Of a stretch of DNA of 64,000 bases, positions 30,317 to 43,263 are shown piece by piece. Position numbers and translations under genes: made by a program. Numbering within the stretch: the first letter of the stretch is position 1; each line of letters opens with the position of its first letter. This DNA comes from Pandoraea pulmonicola (lineage in GTDB: Bacteria > Pseudomonadota > Gammaproteobacteria > Burkholderiales > Burkholderiaceae): positions 5,208,001-5,272,000 of the forward strand of contig NZ_CP010310.2 of assembly GCF_000815105.2 (NCBI RefSeq). Direction: 5' to 3'. The notes under the pieces were generated by a model. The model saw nothing but the letters and a program-made list of their open reading frames with translations, did not search any database and was not told the DNA's origin.

Positions 30317-31159
30317 CTATTTCGCAGCCGTTGTTGTAGGGATTGCGTCAGCATCCAGGCGGATATCGCCATACCACGCCGTATATTTGGATCGAGTGTT
30401 ATCACCATCACTCATGATCGCGATGCCGATCAGTCGTCCTGCCGGCTCACCGAAGGCTCTCTCATAGTCCTTGGCAATATCTCGCGAGTAGATCAGCCAT
30501 TTGCCGAGATTTGCGTCGCCGCGCTCGACGACCACGGATCGGATACGCCCGGTATAGGGATTCGCGATGACCTCGTCCTTCGAGAACTGCCTGTCGCCCC
30601 AGGTATACACCAGCGTCGCATAAGGAAGTTCACGGCCACTCACCAGGCGAGCCAATTCGCGATGGAGATGATCCTGCATAGTCAACTTCGCAGGGTCTCC
30701 GTCAAAAGCGAGGGCGATGCGGACGGGAGCATCGTCGAAACGCTTCGTACGGATGTCCGCATCGGTGGGTAAAGCATCGGCACGCCAACGCCACGTCAGT
30801 TTTGCGCCGGTATGGATGGGGATATCCAGCTTTTGAGCAATGCCGGAAGCCGACTCATCGACTTGAGCATGAATGACGGCTATGCCATCGTCATCCGATA
30901 TCTGCTCGTAGGTCGTCAGGCGCTTGTTGCGAGTGACAAGATAGGCTTCCCAATGCGGAGGCAGTCCATCAGGGGATACTGCGGCAGACAGTGGAGCGAT
31001 ATCGTCGTTGTGCGCAGACACGACTTTGGCAATCGTCTGGCTGTCCTTCGAACTCGGGGAAGCGCACCCGCCAATCCCCGCAGTCACCAAGGCGGCAATG
31101 ACGTACATCTTGCCGGTACGCCACGTTGCATGGCGTTTGATTTGAATTGAATTCACCAC
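30317..31159 (-). CDS. DUF3047 lipoprotein
   Basis: A predicted lipoprotein of about 280 residues of unknown function. A basic N-terminus is followed by a hydrophobic segment and a lipobox ending in GIGGC. The mature part matches the DUF3047 pattern: KLTWRWRADALPTDADIRTKRFDDAPVRIALAFDGD, then YTWGDRQ, a charged region and a C-terminal beta-rich segment with DNTRSKYTAWYGDIRLDAD. The start is uncertain. I used the GTG at 31157-31159, eight bases after GGAG; an ATG at 31106-31108 would cut most of the basic N-terminus. It lies just downstream of the rRNA operon terminator, on the same strand. No function is assigned. Confidence 0.75.
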   Translation of the reverse strand: MVNSIQIKRHATWRTGKMYVIAALVTAGIGGCASPSSKDSQTIAKVVSAHNDDIAPLSAAVSPDGLPPHWEAYLVTRNKRLTTYEQISDDDGIAVIHAQVDESASGIAQKLDIPIHTGAKLTWRWRADALPTDADIRTKRFDDAPVRIALAFDGDPAKLTMQDHLHRELARLVSGRELPYATLVYTWGDRQFSKDEVIANPYTGRIRSVVVERGDANLGKWLIYSRDIAKDYERAFGEPAGRLIGIAIMSDGDNTRSKYTAWYGDIRLDADAIPTTTAAK

Positions 31160-31294
31160 CCGCTTTGCTCCACGAACTGCAACTAACCCCGTGGCCAAAT
31201 GCTATGCGAGAAGCGAACGTCCATCTACGGGGGATTTCACTTCCTGACGGTGAAACAACACAAAATAGAACCACCTTTTTCGGCTGCACAAAGC

Positions 31295-31330
31295 AAAAAC
31301 CCCTTACTACGCGTGTAGCAAGGGGTTTTT
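31295..31330 (-). terminator. rRNA operon terminator
   Basis: AAAAACCCCTT (31295-31305) pairs with AAGGGGTTTTT (31320-31330), and inside CTAC pairs with GTAG around a GCGT loop, with one mismatch between the two stems. It follows the 5S rRNA by a few bases and ends with a T-run on the minus strand. Confidence 0.95.
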
Positions 31331-31336
31331 AAGGGG

Positions 31337-31451
31337 AGCCTGACGATTACCTACTTTCACACGGGAATCCGCACTATCATCGGCGTGGAGTCGTTTCACG
31401 GTCCTGTTCGGGATGGGAAGGGGTGGTTCCAACTCGCTATGGTCATCAGGC
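31337..31451 (-). rRNA. rrf: 5S ribosomal RNA
   Basis: The reverse strand reads TGCCTGATGACCATAGCGAG at the 5' end and ends GTAGGTAATCGTCAGGCT, with the conserved CCCATCCCGAACAGGACCG core between. The ends are complementary (helix I). About 115 nt; boundaries may be off by one or two bases. It is the last gene of the rRNA operon. Confidence 0.95.
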
Positions 31452-31574
31452 ATAACTTGTATGTTCCGCTGAGGCGCTCAGCGAAACCAATTCGGAAGAA
31501 GCGTAGTACAACGTATTGGGTTGTGACTGGTATCGGCACAGCGATACTCACACCAGGAAAACACACTGGTTATA

Positions 31575-34451
<2,877 letters not shown>

Positions 34452-34558
34452 CTATAACGAGTGTGTCTTGCTGTGCAGGACATTCGCTATAGGCTGAGTT
34501 TTCGCGTTGTGCCGTATTCCAAGTCATCTTTCGATCACTTAAATACTGGTTGATACAA

Positions 34559-34567
34559 TCACAACCC
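34559..34567 (-). other. Predicted pre-23S processing stem strand
   Basis: TCACAACCC here is complementary to GGGTTGTGA at 31518-31526, on the far side of 23S. The pairing would bring the two ends of 23S together, as RNase III substrates do. The stem shown is nine pairs; it may extend imperfectly. Confidence 0.5.
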
Positions 34568-34626
34568 GTACAATTTCCACGCGCCATCTCTAACGCGCTT
34601 CCGTTGTACTACTTCTTCTTCCAAAT

Positions 34627-34637
34627 TGTTAAAGAGC
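34627..34637 (-). promoter_or_regulatory. boxA antitermination site in the spacer before 23S
   Basis: On the minus strand GCTCTTTAACA is an exact match to the rrn boxA consensus. It lies about 110 bases downstream of tRNA-Ala and 175 bases ahead of the 23S start, the standard place for NusB/S10 loading in the rRNA spacer. Confidence 0.85.
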
Positions 34638-34744
34638 AAATACTGCATGACATAACTGTCATTCAAAAACATTCACGTGAAATCTCTTGGGGATTTACTA
34701 CAGACGTAAAAGCTTTTGACTGACATCGATGCGATCTAAGATTT

Positions 34745-34820
34745 TGGTGGAGGATGACGGGATCGAACCGACGACCCCCTGCTTGCAAAGCAGGTGCTCT
34801 CCCAGCTGAGCTAATCCCCC
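34745..34820 (-). tRNA. tRNA-Ala (anticodon TGC)
   Basis: The 76-nt minus-strand sequence begins GGGGGATTAGCTCAGCTGGG and ends CCTCCACCA, with encoded CCA, anticodon loop TTTGCAAG (anticodon TGC) and a normal T loop GGTTCGATCC. It is the second tRNA in the 16S-23S spacer. Confidence 0.98.
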
Positions 34821-34870
34821 AATCAAGCCGATTACCACTACTCGACTTGGTCAGGCGGTGGTGTAAAGCT

Positions 34871-34947
34871 TGGTGGGTCTGGAAGGACTTGAACCTTCGA
34901 CCCCCGCCTTATCAAGACGGTGCTCTAACCACCTGAGCTACAGACCC
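34871..34947 (-). tRNA. tRNA-Ile (anticodon GAT)
   Basis: The 77-nt minus-strand sequence begins GGGTCTGTAGCTCAGGTGGT and ends CAGACCCACCA, with anticodon loop CTTGATAAG (anticodon GAT) and encoded CCA. It is the first tRNA after 16S; the Ile-Ala order is the standard one in proteobacterial rRNA spacers. Confidence 0.98.
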
Positions 34948-35008
34948 GACTTAGATCTACGCAGTCAACAACCGATAAGCGTGAACACTCAACTTCCAGT
35001 GCATGCTC

Positions 35009-36543
<1,535 letters not shown>

Positions 36544-36706
36544 CAAACCTGTTACTGTTTTCGGTTTTTCGCGATAAATCGCTAGAACCGGTCGCTCTCA
36601 AAGTAGGCTGACAAGTTAATTGCTCAACTTACCTTTTACTATGTGAGCCTCAATAAATTTAAAGCTGATCTGCCGAAGCAGACGCACCATTCATCGAGTG
36701 CCCACA

Positions 36707-36719
36707 CTTATCGGTTGTT
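36707..36719 (-). other. Pre-16S RNase III processing stem strand
   Basis: CTTATCGGTTGTT here is perfectly complementary to AACAACCGATAAG at 34967-34979. The two 13-base segments flank 16S, one in the leader and one between 16S and tRNA-Ile, and would form the pre-16S stem cut by RNase III. Confidence 0.75.
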
Positions 36720-36720
36720 C

Positions 36721-36736
36721 AATTTTTAAAGATCAA
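36721..36736 (-). promoter_or_regulatory. boxA-like site in the rRNA leader
   Basis: On the minus strand TTGATCTTTAAAAATT resembles boxA (GCTCTTTAACA) and lies in the leader about 180 bases ahead of 16S, next to the processing stem. Two mismatches to the consensus make it weaker than the spacer copy. Confidence 0.6.
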
Positions 36737-36817
36737 TCGCAGCCACTTTGCGAGTCGCCAACTTACCGCGCCATCGCTTCGTTTTCTGCGTCGCTGCATC
36801 AGCAGCAGAGAAGTGAG

Positions 36818-36846
36818 ATTATGTCGCACATCCTCGTCGTCGTCAA
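36818..36846 (-). promoter_or_regulatory. rRNA operon promoter P2
   Basis: TTGACG (36841-36846) and CATAAT (36818-36823) are separated by exactly 17 bases on the minus strand. A run of seven A residues lies just upstream of the -35, like an UP element. Transcription would start about 265 bases ahead of 16S. Confidence 0.75.
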
Positions 36847-36981
36847 CAGTTTTTTTCGCGCTTTCCGTTCGTCGCCGTAGCCACTCACCCGCTCAAAATC
36901 CTGCAACCACCGGGCTTTTCAGCCCATTCGCTTCAACCGCCCCACCGCTTGCGCTGCGGCGCCGTCGTTGCGAGAGACGAG

Positions 36982-37010
36982 ATATTAGTGAAAACCCCGA
37001 AGCCGCGCAA
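36982..37010 (-). promoter_or_regulatory. Possible upstream rRNA promoter P1
   Basis: TTGCGC (37005-37010) and TAATAT (36982-36987) are 17 bases apart on the minus strand, with an AT-rich stretch just upstream. Tandem P1/P2 promoters are common for rRNA operons. The hexamers are weaker than those of P2. No gene is seen in 36544-37042. Confidence 0.5.
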
Positions 37011-37042
37011 GCCCTTTGTGAAACTATTTTGAAAACCCATGA

Positions 37043-37069
37043 AAAAACCCCGTCGAGACGGGGCTTTTT
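37043..37069 (-). terminator. Terminator after the solute-binding protein gene
   Basis: CCCCGT and ACGGGG (37048-37063, 7 bp if the CGAG loop closes) with AAAAAA on one side and TTTTT on the other. On the minus strand it follows the stop of the gene at 37097 by about 27 bases and ends in a T-run, insulating it from the rRNA promoters. Confidence 0.88.
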
Positions 37070-37096
37070 CGCTACCACACCGGTCGTTCGCCACGC

Positions 37097-37897
37097 TTAC
37101 TTCTTGCCGAAGTAGCGCTCGTAGATGGTGTCGTACGTGCCGTCGGCCTTGATCGCATCGATCCCCTTGTTGATCTTCGCGAGCAGTTCGGCATCCCCCT
37201 TGCGCACGGCGATGCCGTAGTACTCCTTCGGGAAGTTGCTGTCCGCAACCGTACGAAGCTTGGCGTTCGGATTATTCGCGATGAAGTTCACCACCACGCC
37301 GTTGTCGGCCACCACGGCGTCGACGCCTCCTGCCTCGAGCTCCTTCATCGCGAGCGGCGTGCCTTCGAAGCGCTTCACGGCCGGATTGTTCTTGCCCATG
37401 AGCTTCTGCACGACTTCGTCACCCGTCGTCGCCGTCTGCACACCGACCTTCAGCGACTTCAGGTCATCGAACTTCTGCACGGTCGAGTTGACCGGTACGG
37501 CGATGAGCTGCGACGCCTCGAAGTAAGGTGTCGAGAAATCCATTTGCTTGCTACGCTCATCCGTGATGGTGATCGCGGAAATCAGAATATCCCTGTCGCC
37601 CTGCACCAGCGAGTTGAAGATTCCCTCGAAAGGCGTATTGATGAACCGGATGGAGATGCCCGCCTTATCGGCGACGGCCTTCATCACATCGATATCGAAA
37701 CCGGCGATCTGACGGGTATCGGTTTCGAACTCGAACGGCGCGTAGGCAGCGTCCGAGCCGACGACGTACACAGGTTGCGAGCCCTGGGGCCCGACCGACC
37801 GGCCTGCAGCCGATTCTTCATTCTTCCCGCAGGCACCCAACAGCAGCCCGGAGGCCACTACCAAGGCCAGCGCAAATGCACGTCGGTTGATCGACAT
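37097..37897 (-). CDS. Periplasmic amino-acid-binding lipoprotein of an ABC transporter
   Basis: A 266-residue SBP_bac_3 (PF00497) protein, the periplasmic receptor for polar or basic amino acids. The N-terminus is a lipoprotein signal (basic start, LALVVASGLLLGAC, lipobox Cys at 23). The mature part has VVGSDAAYAPFEFETDTRQIAGFDIDVMKAVADKAG, the ligand-pocket segment FEGIFNSLVQGDRDILISAITITDERSKQMDFSTPYFEAS, and the C-terminal KADGTYDTIYERYFGKK. No permease or ATPase gene adjoins it: an rRNA operon and an enoyl-CoA hydratase flank it, so it is an orphan that must work with components elsewhere. The ligand is not determined. Confidence 0.9.
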   Translation of the reverse strand: MSINRRAFALALVVASGLLLGACGKNEESAAGRSVGPQGSQPVYVVGSDAAYAPFEFETDTRQIAGFDIDVMKAVADKAGISIRFINTPFEGIFNSLVQGDRDILISAITITDERSKQMDFSTPYFEASQLIAVPVNSTVQKFDDLKSLKVGVQTATTGDEVVQKLMGKNNPAVKRFEGTPLAMKELEAGGVDAVVADNGVVVNFIANNPNAKLRTVADSNFPKEYYGIAVRKGDAELLAKINKGIDAIKADGTYDTIYERYFGKK

Positions 37898-37981
37898 CGT
37901 TTCGCCCCTTGCTGAAAAAACCGGCAGACTATCACAGGACGGCCTCCAAAAAGGAGGCCACCGCAGTTTTTCACCACCGCA

Positions 37982-38758
37982 TCAGCGATGCTTGAAGACC
38001 GGCTTGCGCTTTTCGACGAACGCCGCCATGCCTTCCTTCTGATCTTCCAGCGCGAACAGCGAATGGAACAGACGACGCTCGAACTGCACGCCCTCGTCGA
38101 GCGTCGATTCGAAGGCGCGATTGACCGCTTCCTTGGCCGCCATGACGACCGGCAGCGAGTATTCGCAGATGGTATTGGCTGCACCGATGGCTTCGTCGAG
38201 CAGCGTGTCGAGCGGTACCACGCGCGACACCAGTCCGGCACGCTCGGCTTCGGAGGCATCCATGAAGCGGGCCGTCAGGCACATGTCCATGGCCTTGGCC
38301 TTCGACACCGCACGCGTCAGACGCTGCGTGCCGCCCGCACCCGGAATCACGCCGAGCTTGATTTCCGGCTGGCCGAACTTCGCGTTGTCCGCCGCGATGA
38401 TGAAATCGCACATCATCGCCAGCTCACAGCCGCCGCCCAGCGCAAAACCCGACACGGCCGCGATCACCGGCTTGCGGATGCGGCGCACCGTCTCCCAGTT
38501 GCGCGTGATGTAGTCGCCCTTGAACACGTCGGCGAAGGTGTACTTCGACATCATGCCGATGTCGGCACCCGCGGCAAACGCCTTCTCGCTGCCGGTGATC
38601 ACCATGCAGCCGATGGCCTCGTCGGCGTCGAACGCCGTAAGCGCCGCCCCCAGTTCGTCCATGAGGGCATCGTTCAGCGCATTGAGTGCTTTCGGACGAT
38701 TCAGCGTGATCAGACCGACGCGGCCGCGCGTCTCCACCAGAATGTTCTCGTACGTCAT
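37982..38758 (-). CDS. paaF: 2,3-dehydroadipyl-CoA hydratase (enoyl-CoA hydratase PaaF)
   Basis: A 258-residue crotonase-family hydratase. Visible are [23 protein letters not shown] at the N-terminus, the oxyanion-hole segments [11 protein letters not shown] and [21 protein letters not shown], and the catalytic Glu pair: Glu in [21 protein letters not shown]. In the phenylacetate pathway PaaF hydrates 2,3-dehydroadipyl-CoA. The assignment to PaaF rather than a general enoyl-CoA hydratase rests on location: it is divergent from paaN across a PaaR-like operator. The ATG at 38756-38758 has GGAGG ahead; the open frame upstream is not part of it. Enzyme class is certain, substrate probable. Confidence 0.85.
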   Translation of the reverse strand: MTYENILVETRGRVGLITLNRPKALNALNDALMDELGAALTAFDADEAIGCMVITGSEKAFAAGADIGMMSKYTFADVFKGDYITRNWETVRRIRKPVIAAVSGFALGGGCELAMMCDFIIAADNAKFGQPEIKLGVIPGAGGTQRLTRAVSKAKAMDMCLTARFMDASEAERAGLVSRVVPLDTLLDEAIGAANTICEYSLPVVMAAKEAVNRAFESTLDEGVQFERRLFHSLFALEDQKEGMAAFVEKRKPVFKHR

Positions 38759-38808
38759 CCTCTTCTTCCTCCAGTCAAAGTCTCGTCTTGTGGTTAGGGG
38801 CTGATGCC

Positions 38809-38831
38809 CGCGCGGACACGACGTCCGCGCG
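38809..38831. other. Perfect hairpin upstream of paaF
   Basis: CGCGCGGAC (38809-38817) and GTCCGCGCG (38823-38831) form a 9-bp GC-rich stem with a 5-base loop, 51 bases ahead of the paaF ATG. It has no T-run and could be a leader structure in the paaF mRNA. Its role is unknown. The rest of 38832-39093 shows no gene. Confidence 0.55.
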
Positions 38832-39093
38832 TTCACCGAAAACAGGCATAAGGCGATGGACATGTCACCGGTTCGCGATGACGTTGCGGCGCATGCGACA
38901 AGCCTTGGGTAGGTGGCTCGCCGGGCGTCGACTGTAGTGGTTAGGCATGATGCCATCGATCCCCCGGGGACGCATCTCTCGTTCCGCCACGCAAACGGCC
39001 CCGCCTCACCCTCCGCCGCGCGGCGCCGGGCCGTCGGGGAAAACCCGGCGTCATCGCACGCCACGCCGGAAAGATTTGGTGCTATATTAACAA

Positions 39094-39107
39094 ACCAACC
39101 GGTCGGT
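39094..39107. promoter_or_regulatory. Probable PaaR operator between paaF and paaN
   Basis: ACCAACCGGTCGGT is a near-perfect 14-bp palindrome (one mismatched pair) flanked by AA/TT-rich DNA. Betaproteobacterial paa promoters carry a conserved ACCGACCGGTCGGT-type dyad bound by the TetR-family repressor PaaR. It lies 137 bases ahead of paaN and 336 ahead of paaF, overlapping TATATT/TTAATA candidate -10 elements on both strands. No paaR gene is in the window. Confidence 0.75.
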
Positions 39108-39243
39108 TAATTAATATCGATGCGCGACATCGACGACGACCGCCGGGGCCGTCCCAGCGTCTTGCCGCGCGCGTCCCCCACAAACGTGCCCGTCGGCAGA
39201 CAACGAACCCGCCAGCCGCATCCCGACACGGACAGATCCAGCC

Positions 39244-40938
39244 ATGACTCATTCCCTCTTCGCCAAACACCAAGAGACCCTCGAGCGCGCTCTGCAGGCC
39301 ATCGCCACGCGTGGTTACTGGAGCCCGTTTACCGAAATGCCGAGCCCGCGTGCCTACGGCGAAACGGCCGCCGCCGATGGCGAAGCCGCCTTCAAGCAAT
39401 ATCTGAATGCCGCATTCCCGCTCACGCAGCGCGCCAGCACGGGCAGCGTCGGCCAGGAAGTCTCGCCATTCGGCTTCCCGTTGGGCACGACCTACCCCGG
39501 ATTCGAGATCGACGCGTTGCTCGCACGCGTAAGCGATGCCCACAAGACCTGGCGCGCCGCATCGCCGCAGGCTTGGGTGGGCGTGTCGCTGGAAATCCTC
39601 AAGCGACTGAACGAACGCAGCTTCGAGATGGCCAACGCCGTCATGCACACCACGGGTCAGGCTTTCATGATGGCCTTCCAGGCCGGCGGCCCGCACGCGC
39701 AGGATCGCGGTCTCGAAGCCGTGGCCTACGCGTGGGACGAACTGCGCCGCATTCCGGACTCTGCCTACTGGGAAAAGCCGCAAGGTAAGAACCCGCCGCT
39801 GGCGATGGAGAAGCGTTACACCGTCGTGCCACGCGGCGTGGCGCTGGTGCTCGGCTGCTGCACGTTCCCGACGTGGAACGGCTACCCGGGCCTGTTCGCG
39901 AGCCTCGCGACCGGCAACGCCGTGATCGTCAAGCCGCATCCGGGCGCGATCCTGCCGCTCGCCATCACCGTGAAGATCGCCCGTGAAGTGCTCGAGGAAG
40001 CCGGTTTCGATCCGGACGTCGTGACGCTCGCCGCCACCAATCCGAACGACGGCGCCATCGTCCAGCAACTGGCCAAGCGCGACGAAGTGCGCGTGATCGA
40101 CTTCACCGGCAGCACCGCCAACGGCGACTGGCTGGAGACCAACGCCCGTCAGGCACAGGTCTACACCGAGAAGGCCGGCGTGAACCAGATCGTGATCGAC
40201 TCGACGGACGACCTCAAGGGCATGGCCCGCAACATCGGTTTCTCGCTGGCGTTGTACTCAGGCCAGATGTGCACCGCGCCACAGAACATCTACATCCCGC
40301 GTGACGGCATCCAGACGCCGGACGGCAAGGTCTCGTTCGACGAAGTCGTCGCCGCCATTGCCGGCAGCGTCCAGAAGACCTGCGGCGACCCGGCCAAAGC
40401 CGTGGAGCTGCTCGGCGCCATCCAGAACGAAGGCGTCCTCGCGCGCATCGACGAGGCCCGCAAGGTCGGTCGTGTCGTGCTCGACAGCCAGTCGCTGCAA
40501 CACCCTGCCTTTGCCGACGCCCGCGTGCGCACGCCGCTCATCGTGGCGCTCGACGTGGCCGACGAAACGACCTACACGCGCGAATGGTTCGGCCCGATCA
40601 CCTTCGTGATCGCCGTGGACAGCAGCGCCCAGGCCTTCGCACTGGCCGGTCGCACCGCCGCCAAACACGGCGCGCTCACGCTGTCGGCCTACACGACGAG
40701 CGCCGAAGGCGAAGCCCTGGCGCTCGACGCCGCGCTCGAAGGCCGCGTCGCGCTGTCGCTGAACCTGACCGGCGGCGTCTTCGTCAACCAATCGGCCGCC
40801 TACTCGGACTACCATGGCACGGGCGGCAACCCGGCCGCGAACGCCAGCCTGGCGGACGCCGCTTTCGTCGCCAATCGTTTCCGCGTCGTGCAAAGCCGCC
40901 ACCACGTGGCCGCCAAGTCCGAAGCGGGCGCCGCCTGA
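39244..40938 (+). CDS. paaN: Phenylacetic acid degradation protein PaaN (aldehyde dehydrogenase)
   Basis: A 564-residue aldehyde-dehydrogenase-superfamily protein of the PaaN type, which oxidises the ring-opened semialdehyde in aerobic phenylacetate catabolism. It shows VPRGVALVLGCCTFPTWNGYPGLFASLATGNAVIVKPHPGAILPLAI (nucleotide site), IDFTGSTANGDWLE, and the catalytic Cys in YSGQMCTAPQNIYI. Unlike the E. coli PaaZ fusion it lacks the C-terminal MaoC hydratase domain; Burkholderiales usually supply that hydratase as a separate protein. The ATG at 39244 has a weak ribosome-binding site. An overlapping frame from 39120 is not a gene. Confident as PaaN. Confidence 0.93.
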   Translation: MTHSLFAKHQETLERALQAIATRGYWSPFTEMPSPRAYGETAAADGEAAFKQYLNAAFPLTQRASTGSVGQEVSPFGFPLGTTYPGFEIDALLARVSDAHKTWRAASPQAWVGVSLEILKRLNERSFEMANAVMHTTGQAFMMAFQAGGPHAQDRGLEAVAYAWDELRRIPDSAYWEKPQGKNPPLAMEKRYTVVPRGVALVLGCCTFPTWNGYPGLFASLATGNAVIVKPHPGAILPLAITVKIAREVLEEAGFDPDVVTLAATNPNDGAIVQQLAKRDEVRVIDFTGSTANGDWLETNARQAQVYTEKAGVNQIVIDSTDDLKGMARNIGFSLALYSGQMCTAPQNIYIPRDGIQTPDGKVSFDEVVAAIAGSVQKTCGDPAKAVELLGAIQNEGVLARIDEARKVGRVVLDSQSLQHPAFADARVRTPLIVALDVADETTYTREWFGPITFVIAVDSSAQAFALAGRTAAKHGALTLSAYTTSAEGEALALDAALEGRVALSLNLTGGVFVNQSAAYSDYHGTGGNPAANASLADAAFVANRFRVVQSRHHVAAKSEAGAA

Positions 40939-40951
40939 ACGACACACGACA

Positions 40952-40963
40952 TCTATATATAGA
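40952..40963. repeat. Perfect 12-bp AT palindrome after paaN
   Basis: TCTATATATAGA is a perfect 12-bp palindrome 14 bases after the paaN stop; an 11-base match lies at the coq7 stop (22446-22456). It could act as a protein-binding site or a TATA-like -10 for the downstream paa genes. The role is unproven. Confidence 0.55.
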
Positions 40964-40999
40964 AAGAGGACACGGGGCGAAGTCACCGCACACGCGCCA

Positions 41000-41040
41000 A
41001 CGCGACGGGAAGTCACTACCATAGTCACTCGCCGTCGCGT
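41000..41040 (+). other. Inverted repeat in the paaN-paaJ gap
   Basis: ACGCGACGG (41000-41008) pairs with CCGTCGCGT (41032-41040), and the loop holds two copies of AGTCACT (41011-41017 and 41023-41029). A third AGTCAC lies at 40980. It could be an mRNA stabiliser or regulator site within the paaN-paaJGIK transcript. Confidence 0.55.
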
Positions 41041-41109
41041 GGCCCGTGCTGCGCGGGTCACCGCCCCCAGCCCCTCCATCGCCTCACGACAAGACAGGAA
41101 CGAGACATC

Positions 41110-42312
41110 ATGACCGAAGCCTTCATCTGCGACGCGATCCGCACGCCCATCGGCCGTTACGGCGGCGCCCTGAAGGACGTGCGTGCCGATAATCTCGGCG
41201 CGATCCCGCTCAAGGCGCTCATGGCGCGCAACCCGAACGTCGACTGGACGCTGATCGACGACGCCATCTACGGCTGCGCGAACCAGGCCGGCGAAGACAA
41301 CCGCAACGTGGCGCGCATGGCCGCGCTGCTCGCCGAACTGCCGGTCGATGTACCGGGCGCCACGCTCAACCGCCTGTGCGGCTCGGGCATGGACGCCATC
41401 GGCACCGCGGCGCGCGCCATCAAGGCGGGCGAAGCCGGTCTGATGATCGCCGGCGGCGTGGAGTCGATGACGCGCGCACCGTTCGTGATGGGCAAGGCCG
41501 ACAGCGCGTTCGCGCGTCAGGCGGCGATTTTCGACACGACCATCGGCTGGCGTTTCATCAATCCGCTGATGAAGGCGCAGTACGGCGTGGACTCGATGCC
41601 GGAGACGGCCGAAAACGTGGCCGACGACTTCAAGATCAACCGCGAAGACCAGGACCGTTTCGCGCTGCGCAGCCAGGAGAAGGCCGCACGCGCCCAAGCC
41701 GACGGCACGCTCGCGCAGGAAATCACGCCGGTGTCGATCCCGCAGAAAAAGGGCGACGCCGTCGTCGTGGAGCGTGACGAACATCCGCGCGCCACGAGCC
41801 TCGAAGCGCTGGCCAAGCTCAAGGGCGTGGTGCGCCCGGACGGCACCGTGACGGCCGGCAATGCCTCGGGCGTGAACGACGGCGCCTGCGCCCTGCTGCT
41901 CGCGAGCGAGAGCGCCGCCAAGCTGCACGGCCTCACGCCACGCGCCCGCGTGCTCGGCATGGCCACTGCCGGTGTCGCTCCGCGCATCATGGGCATCGGC
42001 CCGGCGCCGGCGACCGTCAAGCTGCTCAGGCAATTGAACATGACGCTGGACCAGTTCGACGTGATCGAACTCAACGAAGCCTTCGCCAGCCAGGGTCTGG
42101 CCGTGCTGCGTCAGCTCGGCATTGCCGACGACGACGCACGCGTGAACCCGAACGGCGGCGCGATCGCCCTGGGCCATCCGCTGGGCGCCTCGGGTGCGCG
42201 CCTGGTGACCACCGCGATGTACCAGTTGCACCGCACGGGTGGCCGCTACGCGCTGTGCACGATGTGCATCGGCGTGGGCCAAGGCATTGCGATCGCGATC
42301 GAGCGCGTCTGA
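41110..42312 (+). CDS. paaJ: 3-oxoadipyl-CoA/3-oxo-5,6-dehydrosuberyl-CoA thiolase PaaJ
   Basis: A 400-residue type II thiolase that cleaves 3-oxoadipyl-CoA to succinyl-CoA and acetyl-CoA, the last step of the phenylacetate path. The nucleophile is Cys90 in [13 protein letters not shown]; the other catalytic residues are in [30 protein letters not shown] (His) and [13 protein letters not shown] (second Cys). The N-terminus [19 protein letters not shown] is typical of beta-ketoadipyl-CoA thiolases (PcaF/PaaJ). The ATG at 41110 follows GAACGAGAC. It lies 171 bases downstream of paaN. PcaF is the alternative; the neighbours favour PaaJ. Confidence 0.9.
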   Translation: MTEAFICDAIRTPIGRYGGALKDVRADNLGAIPLKALMARNPNVDWTLIDDAIYGCANQAGEDNRNVARMAALLAELPVDVPGATLNRLCGSGMDAIGTAARAIKAGEAGLMIAGGVESMTRAPFVMGKADSAFARQAAIFDTTIGWRFINPLMKAQYGVDSMPETAENVADDFKINREDQDRFALRSQEKAARAQADGTLAQEITPVSIPQKKGDAVVVERDEHPRATSLEALAKLKGVVRPDGTVTAGNASGVNDGACALLLASESAAKLHGLTPRARVLGMATAGVAPRIMGIGPAPATVKLLRQLNMTLDQFDVIELNEAFASQGLAVLRQLGIADDDARVNPNGGAIALGHPLGASGARLVTTAMYQLHRTGGRYALCTMCIGVGQGIAIAIERV

Positions 42313-42358
42313 TTTCACGCACCGTCCGTCAAAACAAGACCTCCGGAGGAAGACACCG

Positions 42359-43141
42359 ATGACCGCCACGGTTCAACTGACGCTGCAAGCCAACGTCGCG
42401 ACGATCACGCTCAACCGCCCCGAGAAGCTCAACAGCTTCACGCGGCAGATGCACGCCGAACTGCGCGACGCGCTCGACGCCGCGCAGGCGCAAGGCGCGC
42501 GAGCCATTGTCCTCACGGGGGCCGGCCGCGGCTTCTGCGCGGGGCAGGATCTGGCGGACCTCGACTTCACGCCGGGCGCCTCGACCGACCTCGGCGCACT
42601 GATCGACGAGAACTTCAACCCGCTCGTGCGCAAGCTGCGCGCGATGCCCCTGCCGATCGTCGCGGCCGTGAACGGCATCGCCGCCGGCGCGGGCGCGAAC
42701 CTGGCGCTCGCATGCGACATCGTGCTCGCGGGGGCTTCGGTGAACTTCCTGCAGGCCTTCGTGAAGATCGGCCTGCTGCCGGACACGGGCGGCACGTGGT
42801 TCCTGCCGCAGCGCGTCGGCATGGCGCGCGCCATGGGCCTGGCCATGCTCGGCGACAAGCTCTCGGCGGAGCAGGCGGAGCAATGGGGCCTGATCTGGCG
42901 CTGTGTCGACGACGACGCGCTGATGCCGGAGGCGCAGAAGCTCGCCGCCCATCTGGCTGCGCAGCCCACCCGTGCGCTCGCGACCATCAAGGAAGCGCTG
43001 TACGCCTCGGCGACCAACACGCTCGATCAGCAGCTCGATCTGGAGCGCGACGGACAGCGTGCGCTGGGCGCGTCGTACGACTACGCCGAAGGCGTGAACG
43101 CATTCCTCGAAAAACGCGCTCCGAAGTTCGAGGGACGTTGA
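42359..43141 (+). CDS. paaG: 1,2-epoxyphenylacetyl-CoA isomerase PaaG
   Basis: A 260-residue crotonase-family enzyme that turns the ring epoxide into the oxepin and also shifts a double bond later in the path. It shows VATITLNRPEKLNSFTRQMHAELRDAL, GRGFCAGQDLADLDF (oxyanion hole), AAVNGIAAGAGANLALACDIVLAG, and the catalytic Asp region FVKIGLLPDTGGTWFLPQRVG. The DTGG (Asp in place of the hydratase Glu) marks an isomerase. The ATG at 42359 follows GGAGGA by eight bases; the frame continues upstream into the paaJ end but is not coding. It is 46 bases downstream of paaJ. Confidence 0.92.
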   Translation: MTATVQLTLQANVATITLNRPEKLNSFTRQMHAELRDALDAAQAQGARAIVLTGAGRGFCAGQDLADLDFTPGASTDLGALIDENFNPLVRKLRAMPLPIVAAVNGIAAGAGANLALACDIVLAGASVNFLQAFVKIGLLPDTGGTWFLPQRVGMARAMGLAMLGDKLSAEQAEQWGLIWRCVDDDALMPEAQKLAAHLAAQPTRALATIKEALYASATNTLDQQLDLERDGQRALGASYDYAEGVNAFLEKRAPKFEGR

Positions 43142-43263
43142 GCCGGGCAGGACATCACAGCAACGACGGTAACCCCGCAACACCCGCGACGCACCGAACG
43201 CCAAAACCACACGCGCCGCGCGAGAGACCATAACAAAAGCAGCACAACGAGACGAGAGACACG

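Noticed and set aside
39120..39788. 222-codon frame starting near the PaaR operator
   Set aside because: It runs out of frame through paaN, has Arg/Pro-rich noise and no ribosome site; paaN itself is intact.
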